A DNA stretch of 64,000 nt from Nocardioides soli (GCF_014191495.1 NZ_JACHWR010000002.1:186001-250000), one strand, 5' to 3'; shown: positions 50,621 to 59,978, counted from the first letter of the stretch. The notes: generated by a model from the sequence alone, not told the origin. Made by a program: numbers and translations.

Positions 50621-50806
50621 GTCAGGACGGTAGGACTTCAACCGCGGTTCAGATCAATCGGTTTCGGGCCGCGCGCAGGTGTGCTGCGTCGCCGTGTGAC
50701 CTGGGGCACGCGGGGGTGGCTGGTTCGGATGGCCCATGCGGTGGTTCGGGTAGCCCGTCTCGACCATTACGGACGAGTAGGCCCGGAAAGCCCTCAGGAG
50801 TGCGTC

Positions 50807-51676
50807 ATGAGGGCGGAGGTACGCCGTTCCGCTCGCGTGACCAGCCCGATCGCCGACTCCACCGCCTCCGAGCAGCTCGCCGTCGACCACATCCCCCTGG
50901 TAGCGCACCTGGTGCGCGAGGTCTCGGGCCGGATCCCGGCGTCGGTGGACCGCGACGACCTCCGCTCGGCGGGGCTGGTCGCGCTGGTCGCGGCCGCGCG
51001 TGCGTTCGACGCCGACCGGGGTGTGCCGTTCCCGGCGTACGCCGCCCAGCGCATCCGCGGCGCGCTCGTCGACGAGCTGCGCTCGGTCGACTGGGCGTCC
51101 CGCTCGGTGCGGCGCAAGGGCCGCGAGATCGAGGCCGCCCGGCAGCGCCTCGCCACGGCGATGGGGCAGTTCCCCGACGACCGGGTGGTTGCCGAGTCGC
51201 TGGGCGTCTCGACCGCCGAGGTGGTGCGCAGCGATGCCGACGTCGTCCGCGCCGCCGTGCTGTCGATCCACGGCACCGACCGCGACCTCGCGGACGACGT
51301 GCCCACCACGGCCCTCGGGCCACAGGCGGCCCTGGAGCGTGCCGAGCGGCTCGCCTACCTCGCGGACGCCATCGCCGAGCTGCCCGAGCGGCTCCGGGTC
51401 GTCGTCCGCGGCTACTTCCTCGAGGAGCGACCGATGGCCGAGCTCGGTGCCGAGCTCGGCGTCACCGAGTCGCGGGTCTCCCAGCTGCGCGCGGAGGCCC
51501 TGGCGCTGCTCCGCGGCGCGCTGGCCGCCGGGCTCGAGCCGCACCTGGCCGAGGAGCCCGCCAATCCGGGCGGCGTCGCCGCCCGACGCAGGACGGCGTA
51601 CGCCGCGTCCGTCGCCGCCCGCCACGCCGCCCGCCACGCCGCCCGGCGCCGAGTGCCGTTGGGTGCCTCCGCCTGA
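50807..51676 (+). CDS. FliA/WhiG-type RNA polymerase sigma factor
   Basis: A 289-aa sigma-70 family protein with regions 2 (IPLVAHLVREVSGRIPASVDRDDLRSAGLVALVAAARAFD; YAAQRIRGALVDELRSVDW), 3 (IEAARQRLATAMGQFPDDRVVAESLG) and 4 (LAELGAELGVTESRVSQLRAEAL). The RGALVDELRSxDW segment is a FliA/WhiG mark. A basic, Ala/Arg/His repeat tail (AARHAARHAARRR) follows. ATG at 50807 has CAGGAG upstream; the long frame before it is a shadow of the divergent MFS gene. No flagellar or anti-sigma gene is nearby. Confidence 0.87.
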   Translation: MRAEVRRSARVTSPIADSTASEQLAVDHIPLVAHLVREVSGRIPASVDRDDLRSAGLVALVAAARAFDADRGVPFPAYAAQRIRGALVDELRSVDWASRSVRRKGREIEAARQRLATAMGQFPDDRVVAESLGVSTAEVVRSDADVVRAAVLSIHGTDRDLADDVPTTALGPQAALERAERLAYLADAIAELPERLRVVVRGYFLEERPMAELGAELGVTESRVSQLRAEALALLRGALAAGLEPHLAEEPANPGGVAARRRTAYAASVAARHAARHAARRRVPLGASA

Positions 51677-51707
51677 CCCCCGGCCGCCCCTCTGGAGCCG
51701 GAATTTC

Positions 51708-51772
51708 GGATAGTCCGTCACGTTCTGGTTGTCGGGGAGCGCTCCCAGCGACCGTTTCGTGACGGACTATCC
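51708..51772. terminator. Long inverted repeat between convergent genes
   Basis: Arms 51708-51722 and 51758-51772 are perfect over 15 bp (GGATAGTCCGTCACG), with further imperfect pairing inside. The arm is identical to part of the 23-bp arm at 11585-11651. It separates the sigma gene (ends 51676) from the ABC permease gene (ends 51784). Confidence 0.75.
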
Positions 51773-51783
51773 CAGCGGACTCC

Positions 51784-54195
51784 TCAGTCCAGGCTGAGCC
51801 CGGCCGCGGGCGACACCCGCGCCGCGCGGCGGGCCGGCAGCAGGGCCGAGAGCAGGCCGGCGACCGCGGCCACCAGGACGACGATCGCCAGCTGACCCCA
51901 GGGCAGCACCATCGGGGCGTCCTCGACGGCCTTCCTCACCAGCGCCTGCACGGCCACCCAGGCGAAGGTCGCGCCGATCGCCGTACCGAGGACGGTCGCC
52001 ACCACGGAGAGCAGCATCGCCTCGGTCGCGAGGGTCGCGCGCAGCTGGCGGCGGGTCAGGCCGAGGGCGCGGAGCAGGGCGTTCTCGCGGCTGCGCTCGA
52101 GCACCGACAGGCCGAGCGTGTTGCCGATGCCGATCAGCGCGATCACGACCGCGATCCCGAGCAGCGCCACGACCGTGCCGGTGAGGATGTCGAGCTGGAG
52201 GGTCACCCACGACCGCTCGCGCAGGCTGTTGACCACGTCCGCCCCGGCCGGTGCCGCGAGCGCGTCGAGATCGCCGCCCAGGTCCTCGGCGTCCGCGCCC
52301 GGCTCGGCCCGCACCCAGACCGCCCACGGCTCGGGTGCGTCGGTGAGCGCGGCCAGGGTCGCCGGCGCCACGATCGCCGCCTCGCCGAAGCCCGCGCCGC
52401 CGCGGACCCGCAGCACCTCGCTGCGGTCGCCGACCCGCACCGTCACCCGGTCGCCGACCGCGAGGTCGTCCATGACCTCCCAGGGCAGCCAGACCTGGCC
52501 GGGCCGCGGGGCCGCCATCGCCGGCGTACCCCGGACGACCCCGCCGACCTCGCCGGTCGAGACGAGCGGTAGCCGGCCGACACCGCTCACGGTCGCCGAG
52601 GCGCCCGGTAGCGCGACCGCCGACCCCACGCCGGGCGCCGACCGCACCCGGCCGACGAGGTCGGCGGGCAGCGAGCGCTCGCTGCCGGTGAGCGTCACGT
52701 CGACGGGATAGTCCCGGTCGAGGTCCTGCTCGACCGCGCTGCGCGAGCTGGCCAGTCCGACCAGCACGGCGGTGGTGAGCGTGACGCCGACCAGCAGGGA
52801 CGCGGTCGTGGCAGCGGTACGCCGCGGGTTGCGTACGGCGTTCTCGGCCGCGAGCCGGGCCGGGGCGCCGGCGAGCCGACCGGCGACGCCGCCGACCGCG
52901 CGGATCAGCGCGGGCACCAGCACCGGCCCGAGCAGCAGCACGCCGCCGAAGGCCGCCGCGCCGCCGGCGACCATCGCGCCCGGGCTGGAGGCGCTGATCG
53001 ACAGTGCGAGCAGCGCGACACCGACGGCGATGGTGACCAGGCCGAGCAGCACCCGAAGCCGGCCGGCGCCGGTGCGCACACTCGCCGAGTCGTCCGGACG
53101 CAGCGCGGTCAGCGGGCTGACCCGCACCACGCGCCGGGTCGGCAGCCAGGCGGCGACGACCGTGACCAGCACGCCGACCACGAACGCGCCGACGTACCAG
53201 GACGGAGCCGGCACCGGGAACGCCATGCTGCCGCTGGGCAGCGCCGACTTCGCCAGCGCCACGAGGGCATACCCGAGGCCGGTGCCGACGACCAGCCCGA
53301 GCGCCGCCGACAGGACGCCGAGCGCCAGCGCCTCCACCCGCACCGAGCGGAGCACCTGGCGCCGGGTGGCGCCGACGCAGCGCAGCAGCGCGAAGTCGCG
53401 GGCGCGCTGGGCGAAGAGGATCGAGAACGTGTTGGCGATGACCAGCACCGAGACGAACAGCGCGATCGCGGCGAAGACCAGCAGCATGATCGCCAGCACG
53501 TTCACCTCGTTGGTGAGCTCGGCCTGGCGGTCCTCGACGAACTCGTCGCGCGGCTGCACGGTCGCGCCCTTCGGGAGCTCGAGCGACGACGCGCCGGGGC
53601 CGGCGTACGCCACCGAGTCGATCCAGAGGTCGTCGTCGAGGGCCCGCAGGTCCGACCAGGGGAGGTAGAGCTGGGCGCCGACGCTGGCCGACGGCGTGTC
53701 GACGAGCCCGACGAGCATGGCCTCGACGGAGTCACGGCCGGTGCCGACCTCGACCCGGTCGCCGATGGCGACGTCCTTGCCCTTGACGGCGTTGGCGTCC
53801 GCGACGACCTCGCCCGGCCGCTGTGGGAAGCGGCCGTCGCGGAGCACCTGCCAGCGCAGCGCCGGATCCGCTGCGATGCCGCCCACGTCGGTGCGCTCAC
53901 CGAAGAGCCGGTCGCCGATCCGCACCTGCTGCGGCGTCCAGCCGAGCACGGCGGCGGCGTCGCCGTCGCGCTCCGCGCGGTCGACGATCCGCGCGGCCTG
54001 GTCGGCGTCGACGTCGGTGACGACCACGTCCGCGCCGCGGTAGGGCAGCTCGACGCCGGCGACCAGGCCGGCCCTCGCCGCCTCCGACAGCAGGCTGGTC
54101 ACGACGATGAAGGAGACGCCGATGACGACGGCGACGGCCGCCGAGACGTAGCGGCGGGTGTGGGTGCGCAGCGACGCGCGCAGCACCGTCCTCAT
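51784..54195 (-). CDS. ABC transporter permease with two FtsX domains
   Basis: An 803-aa MacB/FtsX-type permease: N-terminal span (RRYVSAAVAVVIGVSFIVVTSLL), a periplasmic domain, three spans around 230-350 (FtsX), a second periplasmic domain, and three more spans near the C-terminus (GTVVALLGIAVVIALIGIGNTLGLSVLERSRENALLRALGLTRRQLR). Such permeases work as mechanotransducers for lipoproteins, peptides or antibiotics. The start overlaps the ATPase gene by four bases. Downstream of a two-component system, as in bacitracin-type modules. Confidence 0.9.
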   Translation of the reverse strand: MRTVLRASLRTHTRRYVSAAVAVVIGVSFIVVTSLLSEAARAGLVAGVELPYRGADVVVTDVDADQAARIVDRAERDGDAAAVLGWTPQQVRIGDRLFGERTDVGGIAADPALRWQVLRDGRFPQRPGEVVADANAVKGKDVAIGDRVEVGTGRDSVEAMLVGLVDTPSASVGAQLYLPWSDLRALDDDLWIDSVAYAGPGASSLELPKGATVQPRDEFVEDRQAELTNEVNVLAIMLLVFAAIALFVSVLVIANTFSILFAQRARDFALLRCVGATRRQVLRSVRVEALALGVLSAALGLVVGTGLGYALVALAKSALPSGSMAFPVPAPSWYVGAFVVGVLVTVVAAWLPTRRVVRVSPLTALRPDDSASVRTGAGRLRVLLGLVTIAVGVALLALSISASSPGAMVAGGAAAFGGVLLLGPVLVPALIRAVGGVAGRLAGAPARLAAENAVRNPRRTAATTASLLVGVTLTTAVLVGLASSRSAVEQDLDRDYPVDVTLTGSERSLPADLVGRVRSAPGVGSAVALPGASATVSGVGRLPLVSTGEVGGVVRGTPAMAAPRPGQVWLPWEVMDDLAVGDRVTVRVGDRSEVLRVRGGAGFGEAAIVAPATLAALTDAPEPWAVWVRAEPGADAEDLGGDLDALAAPAGADVVNSLRERSWVTLQLDILTGTVVALLGIAVVIALIGIGNTLGLSVLERSRENALLRALGLTRRQLRATLATEAMLLSVVATVLGTAIGATFAWVAVQALVRKAVEDAPMVLPWGQLAIVVLVAAVAGLLSALLPARRAARVSPAAGLSLD

Positions 54196-54959
54196 CGGCC
54201 GGCTCCCGGCCGGCCGCCGCGCAGGGTCTCGACCAGCTGCTCGGCCGTCGGCTCGACCAGGTGCGCCCGGATCTGCCCGTCGGCGATCACCACGACGTCG
54301 TCGGCGTACGCCGCGGCGTCGAGCTCGTGGGTCACCATCACCACGGTCTGCCCGAGTTCGCGCACCGAGCGGCGCAGGAAGCCGAGCACCTCCGCGGAGG
54401 CGTCGCTGTCGAGGTTGCCGGTCGGCTCGTCGGCGAACACGATGTCGGGCTGGCTGACCAGCGCCCGGGCGATGGCGACCCGCTGCTGCTGTCCGCCGGA
54501 GAGCTCGGTGGGGCGGTGGCCGAGCCGGTCGCGGATGCCGAGCACGTCGACGACCAGGTCGTAGCGGTCGCGGACCTCGGCGTCGACCCGGCGGCCCGCG
54601 AGCTCGAGGGGGAGCAGCACGTTCTGGCCCGCGGTGAGCATCGGGAGCAGGTTGAAGGACTGGAAGACGAAGCCGACGTGCTCGCGCCGGAAGATCGTCA
54701 GGGCGGTGTCGTCCATGTCCTCGAGCGCGCGCCCGGCGACCTGCACCGACCCACCGGTGGGGGTGTCGAGCCCGGCGAGGCAGTGCATCAGCGTGGACTT
54801 GCCCGACCCCGAGGGGCCCATGATCGCGGTGAACCGCCCCGCGGGCAGGTCGAGGTCGACGCCGCGGAGGGCGTGCACGGAGGCGTCGCCCTGGCCGTAG
54901 ACGCGGGTGAGGCCGCGGGCGCTGGCCGCGAGACGGACGGAGGTCTGGGTGATCGTCAT
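54192..54959 (-). CDS. ABC transporter ATP-binding protein (LolD/MacB type)
   Basis: A 255-aa ATPase: Walker A MGPSGSGKSTLMHCLAGLD, Q-loop near FVFQSFNLLPMLT, signature LSGGQQQRVAIARALV, Walker B DIVFADEPTGNLDS and an H-loop MVTHEL. The NLLPMLTAGQNVLLPLELAG region is that of the MacB/LolD group, matching the FtsX-type permease downstream. ATG at 54959. Confidence 0.93.
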   Translation of the reverse strand: MTITQTSVRLAASARGLTRVYGQGDASVHALRGVDLDLPAGRFTAIMGPSGSGKSTLMHCLAGLDTPTGGSVQVAGRALEDMDDTALTIFRREHVGFVFQSFNLLPMLTAGQNVLLPLELAGRRVDAEVRDRYDLVVDVLGIRDRLGHRPTELSGGQQQRVAIARALVSQPDIVFADEPTGNLDSDASAEVLGFLRRSVRELGQTVVMVTHELDAAAYADDVVVIADGQIRAHLVEPTAEQLVETLRGGRPGAGR

Positions 54960-55023
54960 GCCTCGACGATCGCGGTCTTCCGCGCGCGGATCGTCAGCCC
55001 GCGGGCCGGGCCCGGCGTACGAC

Positions 55024-55692
55024 TCAGGTCGTACGCACCAGGCCGGTCTCGTACGCCAGCACGACCAGCTGCACCCGATCGCGGGAGCCGGTCTTGGCGA
55101 GCAGCCGGCCGATGTGCGTCTTCACGGTGGCCTCGGCGACGACGAGGTCGGCGGCGATCTCGGGGTTGGACCGCCCGCGCCCCACGAGGACCAGCACCTC
55201 GCGCTCCCGCTCGGTCAGCCCGGCCAGCCGGTCGTCGGCCCCGGTGTGAGCGTCGGGCAGGACGGCCGCGAACCGGTCGAGCAGCCGACGCGTCGTGCTC
55301 GGGGCGACCACGGAGTCGCCGGCGTGCACGGTGCGGATCGCCGCGAGCAGATCCTCGGGCGGGGCGTCCTTGAGCAGGAACGCCGCCGCGCCGGCCTTGA
55401 TCGCGGCGAAGGCGTACTCGTCGAGGTCGAACGTCGTCAGTACCACCACGCGCGGCACCTCGCCGCGCCCGGTGAGCGCCCGGGTCGCCTCGACGCCGTC
55501 CATGCGCGGCATCCGGACGTCCATCAGCACCACGTCGGCGGCGGTGACCGCGAGCTGCTGCACCGCCTCGCCGCCGTCGCCGGCCTCGCCGACGACCTCC
55601 ATGTCGGGCTGGCTGTCGACCAGCATCCGGAAGCCGCCGCGCACCAGCTGCTGGTCGTCGACGAGGAAGACCCGGATCACCCCGCCGCTCAC
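55024..55692 (-). CDS. NarL/LuxR-type response regulator
   Basis: A 222-aa regulator: receiver domain with the phosphorylated Asp in VLMDVRMPRMDG, and a C-terminal LuxR helix-turn-helix (LTEREREVLVLVGRGRSNPEIAADLVVAEATVKTHIGRLLAKTG). GTG at 55692 overlaps the histidine-kinase stop by four bases, so the two form one signalling unit that probably controls the downstream ABC genes. Confidence 0.93.
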   Translation of the reverse strand: MSGGVIRVFLVDDQQLVRGGFRMLVDSQPDMEVVGEAGDGGEAVQQLAVTAADVVLMDVRMPRMDGVEATRALTGRGEVPRVVVLTTFDLDEYAFAAIKAGAAAFLLKDAPPEDLLAAIRTVHAGDSVVAPSTTRRLLDRFAAVLPDAHTGADDRLAGLTEREREVLVLVGRGRSNPEIAADLVVAEATVKTHIGRLLAKTGSRDRVQLVVLAYETGLVRTT

Positions 55693-56840
55693 CGGGGCAG
55701 CCTCGCACGCACGCGGAAGCCGCCACCGGGCCGGGGCCCTGCCTCCAGGTCACCGCCGTGGGCGGTCACCCGCTCGCGCATGCCGAGCAGGCCGAGGCCG
55801 TGCCCGTCGTCGGGAGCCGCGGCCCCGCGGCCGTCGTCCTCGACGAGCACGGTGACCTCGTCGTCGACGGTGACGTCGACGCGCACCCGGACGTCCGGGC
55901 CGGCGTGCTTGCGGACGTTGGTGAGCGCCTCCTGGACGATCCGGTACGCCGTCAGCCCGATGCCGTCCGGCACCGAGGTCGCCGGGTCGGGGAGCGTCGC
56001 GTCGACGGAGGTGCCGACCACCAGGCCCGCGAGGTCGGCGAGCCCGGGCTGGGGCAGCAGGTCGGCGCTGTCGCCCGTGCGGAGGAGTCCGAGCATCCGG
56101 CGCATCTCCTGGAGCGCCTCGCGGCCGGTCGCGGAGATCGTCGCGAGGGTGTCGGCCGCGACGGCCGGATCCCGCCGCGCGGCGTACCGGGCGCCGTCGG
56201 CCTGCACCACGATCGTCGACAGCCCGTGGGCGACCACGTCGTGCATCTCGCGGGCGATCCGGGCGCGCTCGTCGGACGCCGCGAGCGCGACCTGCTGCGC
56301 CGCCTCGCGCTCGATCCGCTCGCCGCGCTCGACCAGTGCGTCGACGTACGCCCGGCGGGTGCGGGCCAGGGCGCCCAGCGCCCACGCGGTGACCACGATG
56401 GTGGCGATGGTGACGACGTACGCGATCACCGGGTCGGGCTCGAGGTTCCCCCCGAAGCCGAGCACCCAGCGGATCGCCGCGACCACGGCGCCGCACAGGC
56501 CCACGCCGACGGCCGCGAGTCCCCAGGCCGCCGACGCGTAGCGGGCGACCGAGTAGACCGCGAGCGGGAACGCGACCTGGCTCCACATCGGGGTGTCGAT
56601 CAGCGCGGCCTGGGCGGCACTCGCGAGCGCCACCACCGCGAACACGGCCACGGGATGGTGCCGGCGCCAGTAGAGCGGGACCAGCTGGGCGAGCGAGATC
56701 ACCAGGCCGGTCCAGCCGGGGTCGGTCAGCGGGGTGAGCGCGGCGGGCGTCACCAGCGCCGTGGCCAGGGCGATGTCGAACCACCACTGCCCGCGCGGGC
56801 CGAGCCGCCACGGCTGGCGGTGGGCGGGCGCGGTGGTCAC
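55689..56840 (-). CDS. Sensor histidine kinase (HisKA_3/NarX-like)
   Basis: A 383-aa membrane kinase: about five to six spans in the first ~160 residues, dimerisation helix with the phospho-His in ARIAREMHDVVAHGLSTIVVQADG, and a HATPase domain (ALTNVRKHAG; VEDDGRG; GHGLGLLGMRERV). GTG at 56840 is chosen: the open frame goes on to 57032, but that part is antisense to the DUF4177 gene. Confidence 0.9.
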   Translation of the reverse strand: MTTAPAHRQPWRLGPRGQWWFDIALATALVTPAALTPLTDPGWTGLVISLAQLVPLYWRRHHPVAVFAVVALASAAQAALIDTPMWSQVAFPLAVYSVARYASAAWGLAAVGVGLCGAVVAAIRWVLGFGGNLEPDPVIAYVVTIATIVVTAWALGALARTRRAYVDALVERGERIEREAAQQVALAASDERARIAREMHDVVAHGLSTIVVQADGARYAARRDPAVAADTLATISATGREALQEMRRMLGLLRTGDSADLLPQPGLADLAGLVVGTSVDATLPDPATSVPDGIGLTAYRIVQEALTNVRKHAGPDVRVRVDVTVDDEVTVLVEDDGRGAAAPDDGHGLGLLGMRERVTAHGGDLEAGPRPGGGFRVRARLPR

Positions 56841-56922
56841 GGGAGCGACCCTAGTTGGGCTCGAGGTCGTTGACGTCAGACCACGGGTGGACCCGGCGTA
56901 GCCCCTGAGTAAGGTGCGAGCT

Positions 56923-57081
56923 ATGACGAAGTGGGAGTACCTGACGGCGCCGATCCTGACGCACGCCGCGAAGCAGATCCTGGACAACTTCGGAGCCGAC
57001 GGCTGGGAGCTCGTGCAGATCGCGCCCGGCATGAACCCCGAGAACCTGGTCGGCTACTTCAAGCGGCCGCTGGAGGCGTGA
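56923..57081 (+). CDS. DUF4177-like small protein
   Basis: A 52-aa protein: MTKWEYLTAPILTHAAKQILDNFGADGWELVQIAPG then a GYFKRPL end. The KWEY and GADGWELV patterns are those of DUF4177 proteins, which commonly precede RidA in actinobacteria. It ends one base before the RidA start region and lies at the rejoined mycobacterial-type gene block. No known function. Confidence 0.85.
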   Translation: MTKWEYLTAPILTHAAKQILDNFGADGWELVQIAPGMNPENLVGYFKRPLEA

Positions 57082-57082
57082 G

Positions 57083-57547
57083 ATGAGCGCAGCAGAGGAC
57101 CGCCTGGCCGAGCTCGGCCTCTCCGTCCCCGACGTCGCCAAGCCAGTCGCGGCGTACGTCCCGGCCGTCGTCTCCGGCGACCTGGTCTTCACCTCCGGCC
57201 AGCTGCCGGTGCGCAACGGCGAGCTGCTGGCGACCGGCAAGGTCGGCGGCGAGGTCAGCCCCGAGCAGGCCGCGGCCTGCGCCCAGCAGTGCGCGCTCAA
57301 CGCGATCGCCGCCGTGAAGTCGATGGTCGGCGACCTCGACAAGGTCGTGCAGGTGGTGAAGGTCGTGGCGTTCGTCGCCTCGACGCCGGACTTCACCGGG
57401 CAGCCGCAGGTCGCGAACGGCGCGTCGGAGCTGTTCGGCACCGTGTTCGGCGACGCCGGGGTGCATGCCCGCTCGGCGGTCGGCGTGCCCGTGCTGCCGC
57501 TCGACGCCCCGGTCGAGGTGGAGGTCGTCGTCCGGATGGCCCCGTGA
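57083..57547 (+). CDS. RidA-family protein (Rv3678c-like)
   Basis: A 154-aa protein of the RidA/YjgF group: VSGDLVFTSGQLPVRNGELLATGKVGGEVSPEQAAACAQQCALNAIAAV, then VKVVAFVASTPDFTGQPQVANGASELF and an ARSAVGVPVLPLDAPVEVEVV end. RidA hydrolyses reactive enamine/imine intermediates; the Arg of ARSAVG is the family's substrate-binding residue. Confidence 0.93.
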   Translation: MSAAEDRLAELGLSVPDVAKPVAAYVPAVVSGDLVFTSGQLPVRNGELLATGKVGGEVSPEQAAACAQQCALNAIAAVKSMVGDLDKVVQVVKVVAFVASTPDFTGQPQVANGASELFGTVFGDAGVHARSAVGVPVLPLDAPVEVEVVVRMAP

Positions 57548-57557
57548 GGCCGCTCCG

Positions 57558-58427
57558 GTGAGGATCCCACTCCCGCCGGTGCCGCTGCCCGATGAGCTCG
57601 TCGACGTCGCGCGTCGGTTCGAGGAGGGCAGCCGGACGCCGGTGGAGCCGCGCAACGCGGCCACGGTCATCCTGATGCGCCCCTCGGACGACGGGCCGGA
57701 GGTCTACTACCTGCGCCGTCAGGTGTCGATGGACTTCGCGGGCGGCATGGCCGTCTACCCCGGTGGCGGTGTCGACCCGCGCGACTTCGACGCGTCCGTC
57801 GCCTGGGCCGGCCCGTCGCCGGAGGCGTGGGCGTCCCGGCTCGGGTGCGACGAGGAGACCGCCCGGGCGCTGGTCTGCGCGGCCGTGCGCGAGACCTTCG
57901 AGGAGTCGGGCGTGCTGCTCGCCGGTACGTCGTCCTCCTCGGTCGTCGCGGACACGACCGCCGACGACTGGGAGTCCGACCGGGTGGCGCTGGAGTCGCG
58001 CGAGCTGTCGATGACCGACTTCCTCAACCGCCGAGGCCTGGTGCTGCGCACCGACCTGCTCGGCGCGTGGGACGGGTGGCTGACGCCGATCTTCGAGCCG
58101 AAGCGCTACCGCACCTGGTTCTTCGTCGCCTCGCTGCCCACCGGCCAGGTCACTCGCGACGTCTCGACCGAGTCGTCGTCCGTGGCCTGGATCCCGGCCC
58201 GGTCCGCGGCGGTCCAGGCCGACGCCGGCGACCTGGCGCTGATGCCCCCGACGTACCTCACCTCGCTGGAGGTCGGCCTGCACGACTCCCCCGACGAGGT
58301 GCTCGTCGTGGCCGCGGCCCGGTCGGTGGAGATGTTCACCCCGTCGGTCGAGCCGCTCGGCGACGGCTGGACGCTGTCGATGCCCGACCGGCTGCGGCCG
58401 CTCGTCGCCGCCCGGCGGCGCGGATGA
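57558..58427 (+). CDS. NUDIX hydrolase
   Basis: A 289-aa protein with a NUDIX core: FAGGMAVYPGGGVDPRDFD and the Nudix helix AAVRETFEESGVLLAG (RExxEExG kept). The usual Gly is present but the spacing before the helix is long, which suggests a NUDT19-like CoA diphosphatase branch. GTG at 57558 is used as start. Its stop overlaps the MBL gene by four bases. Confidence 0.85.
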   Translation: MRIPLPPVPLPDELVDVARRFEEGSRTPVEPRNAATVILMRPSDDGPEVYYLRRQVSMDFAGGMAVYPGGGVDPRDFDASVAWAGPSPEAWASRLGCDEETARALVCAAVRETFEESGVLLAGTSSSSVVADTTADDWESDRVALESRELSMTDFLNRRGLVLRTDLLGAWDGWLTPIFEPKRYRTWFFVASLPTGQVTRDVSTESSSVAWIPARSAAVQADAGDLALMPPTYLTSLEVGLHDSPDEVLVVAAARSVEMFTPSVEPLGDGWTLSMPDRLRPLVAARRRG

Positions 58428-59233
58428 GCCCCTGGGCGGGCGGCTCCTTCGGGTCCCGCGGACGGTGCCTCCTCGCCCCCAACCCGGGTCTGATGACGCT
58501 CGACGGGACCAACACCTGGGTGCTGCAGGAGCCCGGCGCCTCGGCGTCGGTCGTGGTCGACCCCGGGCCGATCGAGGACGGTCACCTGGAGCGGCTGACC
58601 GCCGAGCTCGGTGACGTCGGGCTGGTGCTGCTGACCCACCACCACTTCGACCACGCCGAGGTGGCGGCGGAGTTCGCGCGCCGCAAGGGCTGCGCCGTCC
58701 GCGCGCTCGACCCGGCGCTGTGCGTCGGCGCCGACCCGATCGTGGACGGCGAGTCCATCGTCGTGGACGGGCTGTCGCTGCGGGTGCTGACAACGCCCGG
58801 GCACACCGCGGACTCGATCTCGCTGCTGCTGCCCGACGACGGCGCGCTGCTGACCGGCGACATGGTGCTGGGTCGCGGCACGACGGTCGTCGCCCACCCC
58901 GACGGCCAGCTCGGCCCGTACTTCACGTCCATCGAGCGGATGCGCGCGCTCGCGGCGTCGGGCGACGTCCGCACCCTCTGGCCGGCCCACGGCCCCGTGC
59001 TCGACGACGCGCTCGGCGTCCTCGACTTCTACCTCGCCCACCGTCGCGAACGCCTCGCGCAGGTCGAGGGCGCCCTCGCCGAGCTGTCGGTGTCGATCTC
59101 GCCCGACCTCGCCGAGGACGGGACCCTGCCCCGCCAGGTGGTCGAGATCGTGTACGCCGACGTCGACCAGTCGCTCTGGGGCGCCGCCGAGCAGTCCGTC
59201 CGGGCCCAGCTCGCCTATCTCGCGCGTCGGTGA
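58424..59233 (+). CDS. Metallo-beta-lactamase fold hydrolase (Rv3677c-like)
   Basis: A 269-aa protein with the metal motif THHHFDHAEVAAEF (HxHxDH), a later His in TTPGHTADSISLLL, an Asp in LLTGDMVLGRGT and a final His in LWPAHGPVL. This is the LACTB2/RNase-like MBL group. ATG at 58424 (ATGA overlap). The C-terminal ~60 residues look like a winged-helix (ERLAQVEGALAELS...EIVYADVDQSLWGAAEQSVRAQLAYL). Confidence 0.9.
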   Translation: MSPWAGGSFGSRGRCLLAPNPGLMTLDGTNTWVLQEPGASASVVVDPGPIEDGHLERLTAELGDVGLVLLTHHHFDHAEVAAEFARRKGCAVRALDPALCVGADPIVDGESIVVDGLSLRVLTTPGHTADSISLLLPDDGALLTGDMVLGRGTTVVAHPDGQLGPYFTSIERMRALAASGDVRTLWPAHGPVLDDALGVLDFYLAHRRERLAQVEGALAELSVSISPDLAEDGTLPRQVVEIVYADVDQSLWGAAEQSVRAQLAYLARR

Positions 59234-59247
59234 GCTGACCGGCTCGA

Positions 59248-59293
59248 GACGTCATACGTCGCGAGCAAGGGGACGCACTGTCCGTATGACGTC
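59248..59293. terminator. Inverted repeat between convergent MBL and crp genes
   Basis: GACGTCATACG (59248-59258) and CGTATGACGTC (59283-59293) are perfect 11-bp arms around 24 nt. It sits between the MBL gene end (59233) and the crp end (59301). Confidence 0.7.
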
Positions 59294-59300
59294 CGGGTGC

Positions 59301-59978
59301 TCAGCGGGCGCGACGGGAGAGGCGTTCGACGTCCATGATCACGACGGAGCGGGGCTCGAGGCGCAGCCAGCCGCGGGAGGCGAAGTCGGCGAGCGCCTTG
59401 TTGACGGTCTCGCGGGAGGCGCCGACCAACTGGGCGAGCTCCTCCTGGGTGAGGTCGTGGTGCACGTGGACGCCGTCGTCGGCGGTGCGGCCGAAGCGGT
59501 CGGCGAGGTCGAGCAACGCCTTGGCGACCCGGCCGGGCACGTCGGAGAAGACCAGGTCGGCCACCACGTCGTTGGCCTTGCGCAGCCGGCCGGCGAGCTG
59601 GGCGAGCAGGCCGCGGGCGACGACCGGGCGGCCCTCGAGCCAGCGCAGCAGGTCCTCGTGGGAGAGCGAGGCGAACGTCGCGTCGGTCACCGCCGTCACG
59701 GTCGCCGAGCGCGGGCCCGGGTCGAAGAGCGAGAGCTCGCCGAACATCTGGCCGGGGCCGAGGATCGCGAGCAGGTTCTCGCGGCCGTCGGAGGACGTGC
59801 GGCCGAGCTTCACCTTGCCGTCGAGCACGATGTAGAGCTTGTCGCCCGAGTCGCCCTCGTGGAACAGGACGTCGCCGCGGCGCAGCCGCGTCTCGGCCAT
59901 CGACGCCCGCAGCGCGGTCGCCGCCTCGTCGTCGAGCGCGCTGAAGAGCGGTGCCTGACGCAGCACGTCGTTGTCCAC
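59301..59978 (-). CDS. crp: Crp/Fnr-family regulator (Rv3676 Crp-like)
   Basis: A 225-aa regulator. The N-terminal cyclic-nucleotide-binding domain (RRGDVLFHEGDSGDKLYIVLDGKVKLG, GQMFGELSLFDPGPRSATVTA with GELSLF...RSA) keeps the cAMP phosphate-binding residues. The C-terminal HTH_Crp is DLTQEELAQLVGASRETVNKALADFASRGWL. GTG at 59978 is preceded by AGGAGGA. Convergent to the MBL gene and divergent from nth, as in mycobacteria. Confidence 0.93.
   Translation of the reverse strand: MDNDVLRQAPLFSALDDEAATALRASMAETRLRRGDVLFHEGDSGDKLYIVLDGKVKLGRTSSDGRENLLAILGPGQMFGELSLFDPGPRSATVTAVTDATFASLSHEDLLRWLEGRPVVARGLLAQLAGRLRKANDVVADLVFSDVPGRVAKALLDLADRFGRTADDGVHVHHDLTQEELAQLVGASRETVNKALADFASRGWLRLEPRSVVIMDVERLSRRAR

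Noticed and set aside
49742..50806. 644-residue reading of the sigma-factor frame
   Set aside because: The upstream part is the shadow of the MFS gene on the other strand; the true start has CAGGAG at 50807.
56841..57032. Longer N-terminus for the histidine kinase
   Set aside because: It is antisense to the DUF4177 gene and lacks membrane-protein features; GTG 56840 fits better.
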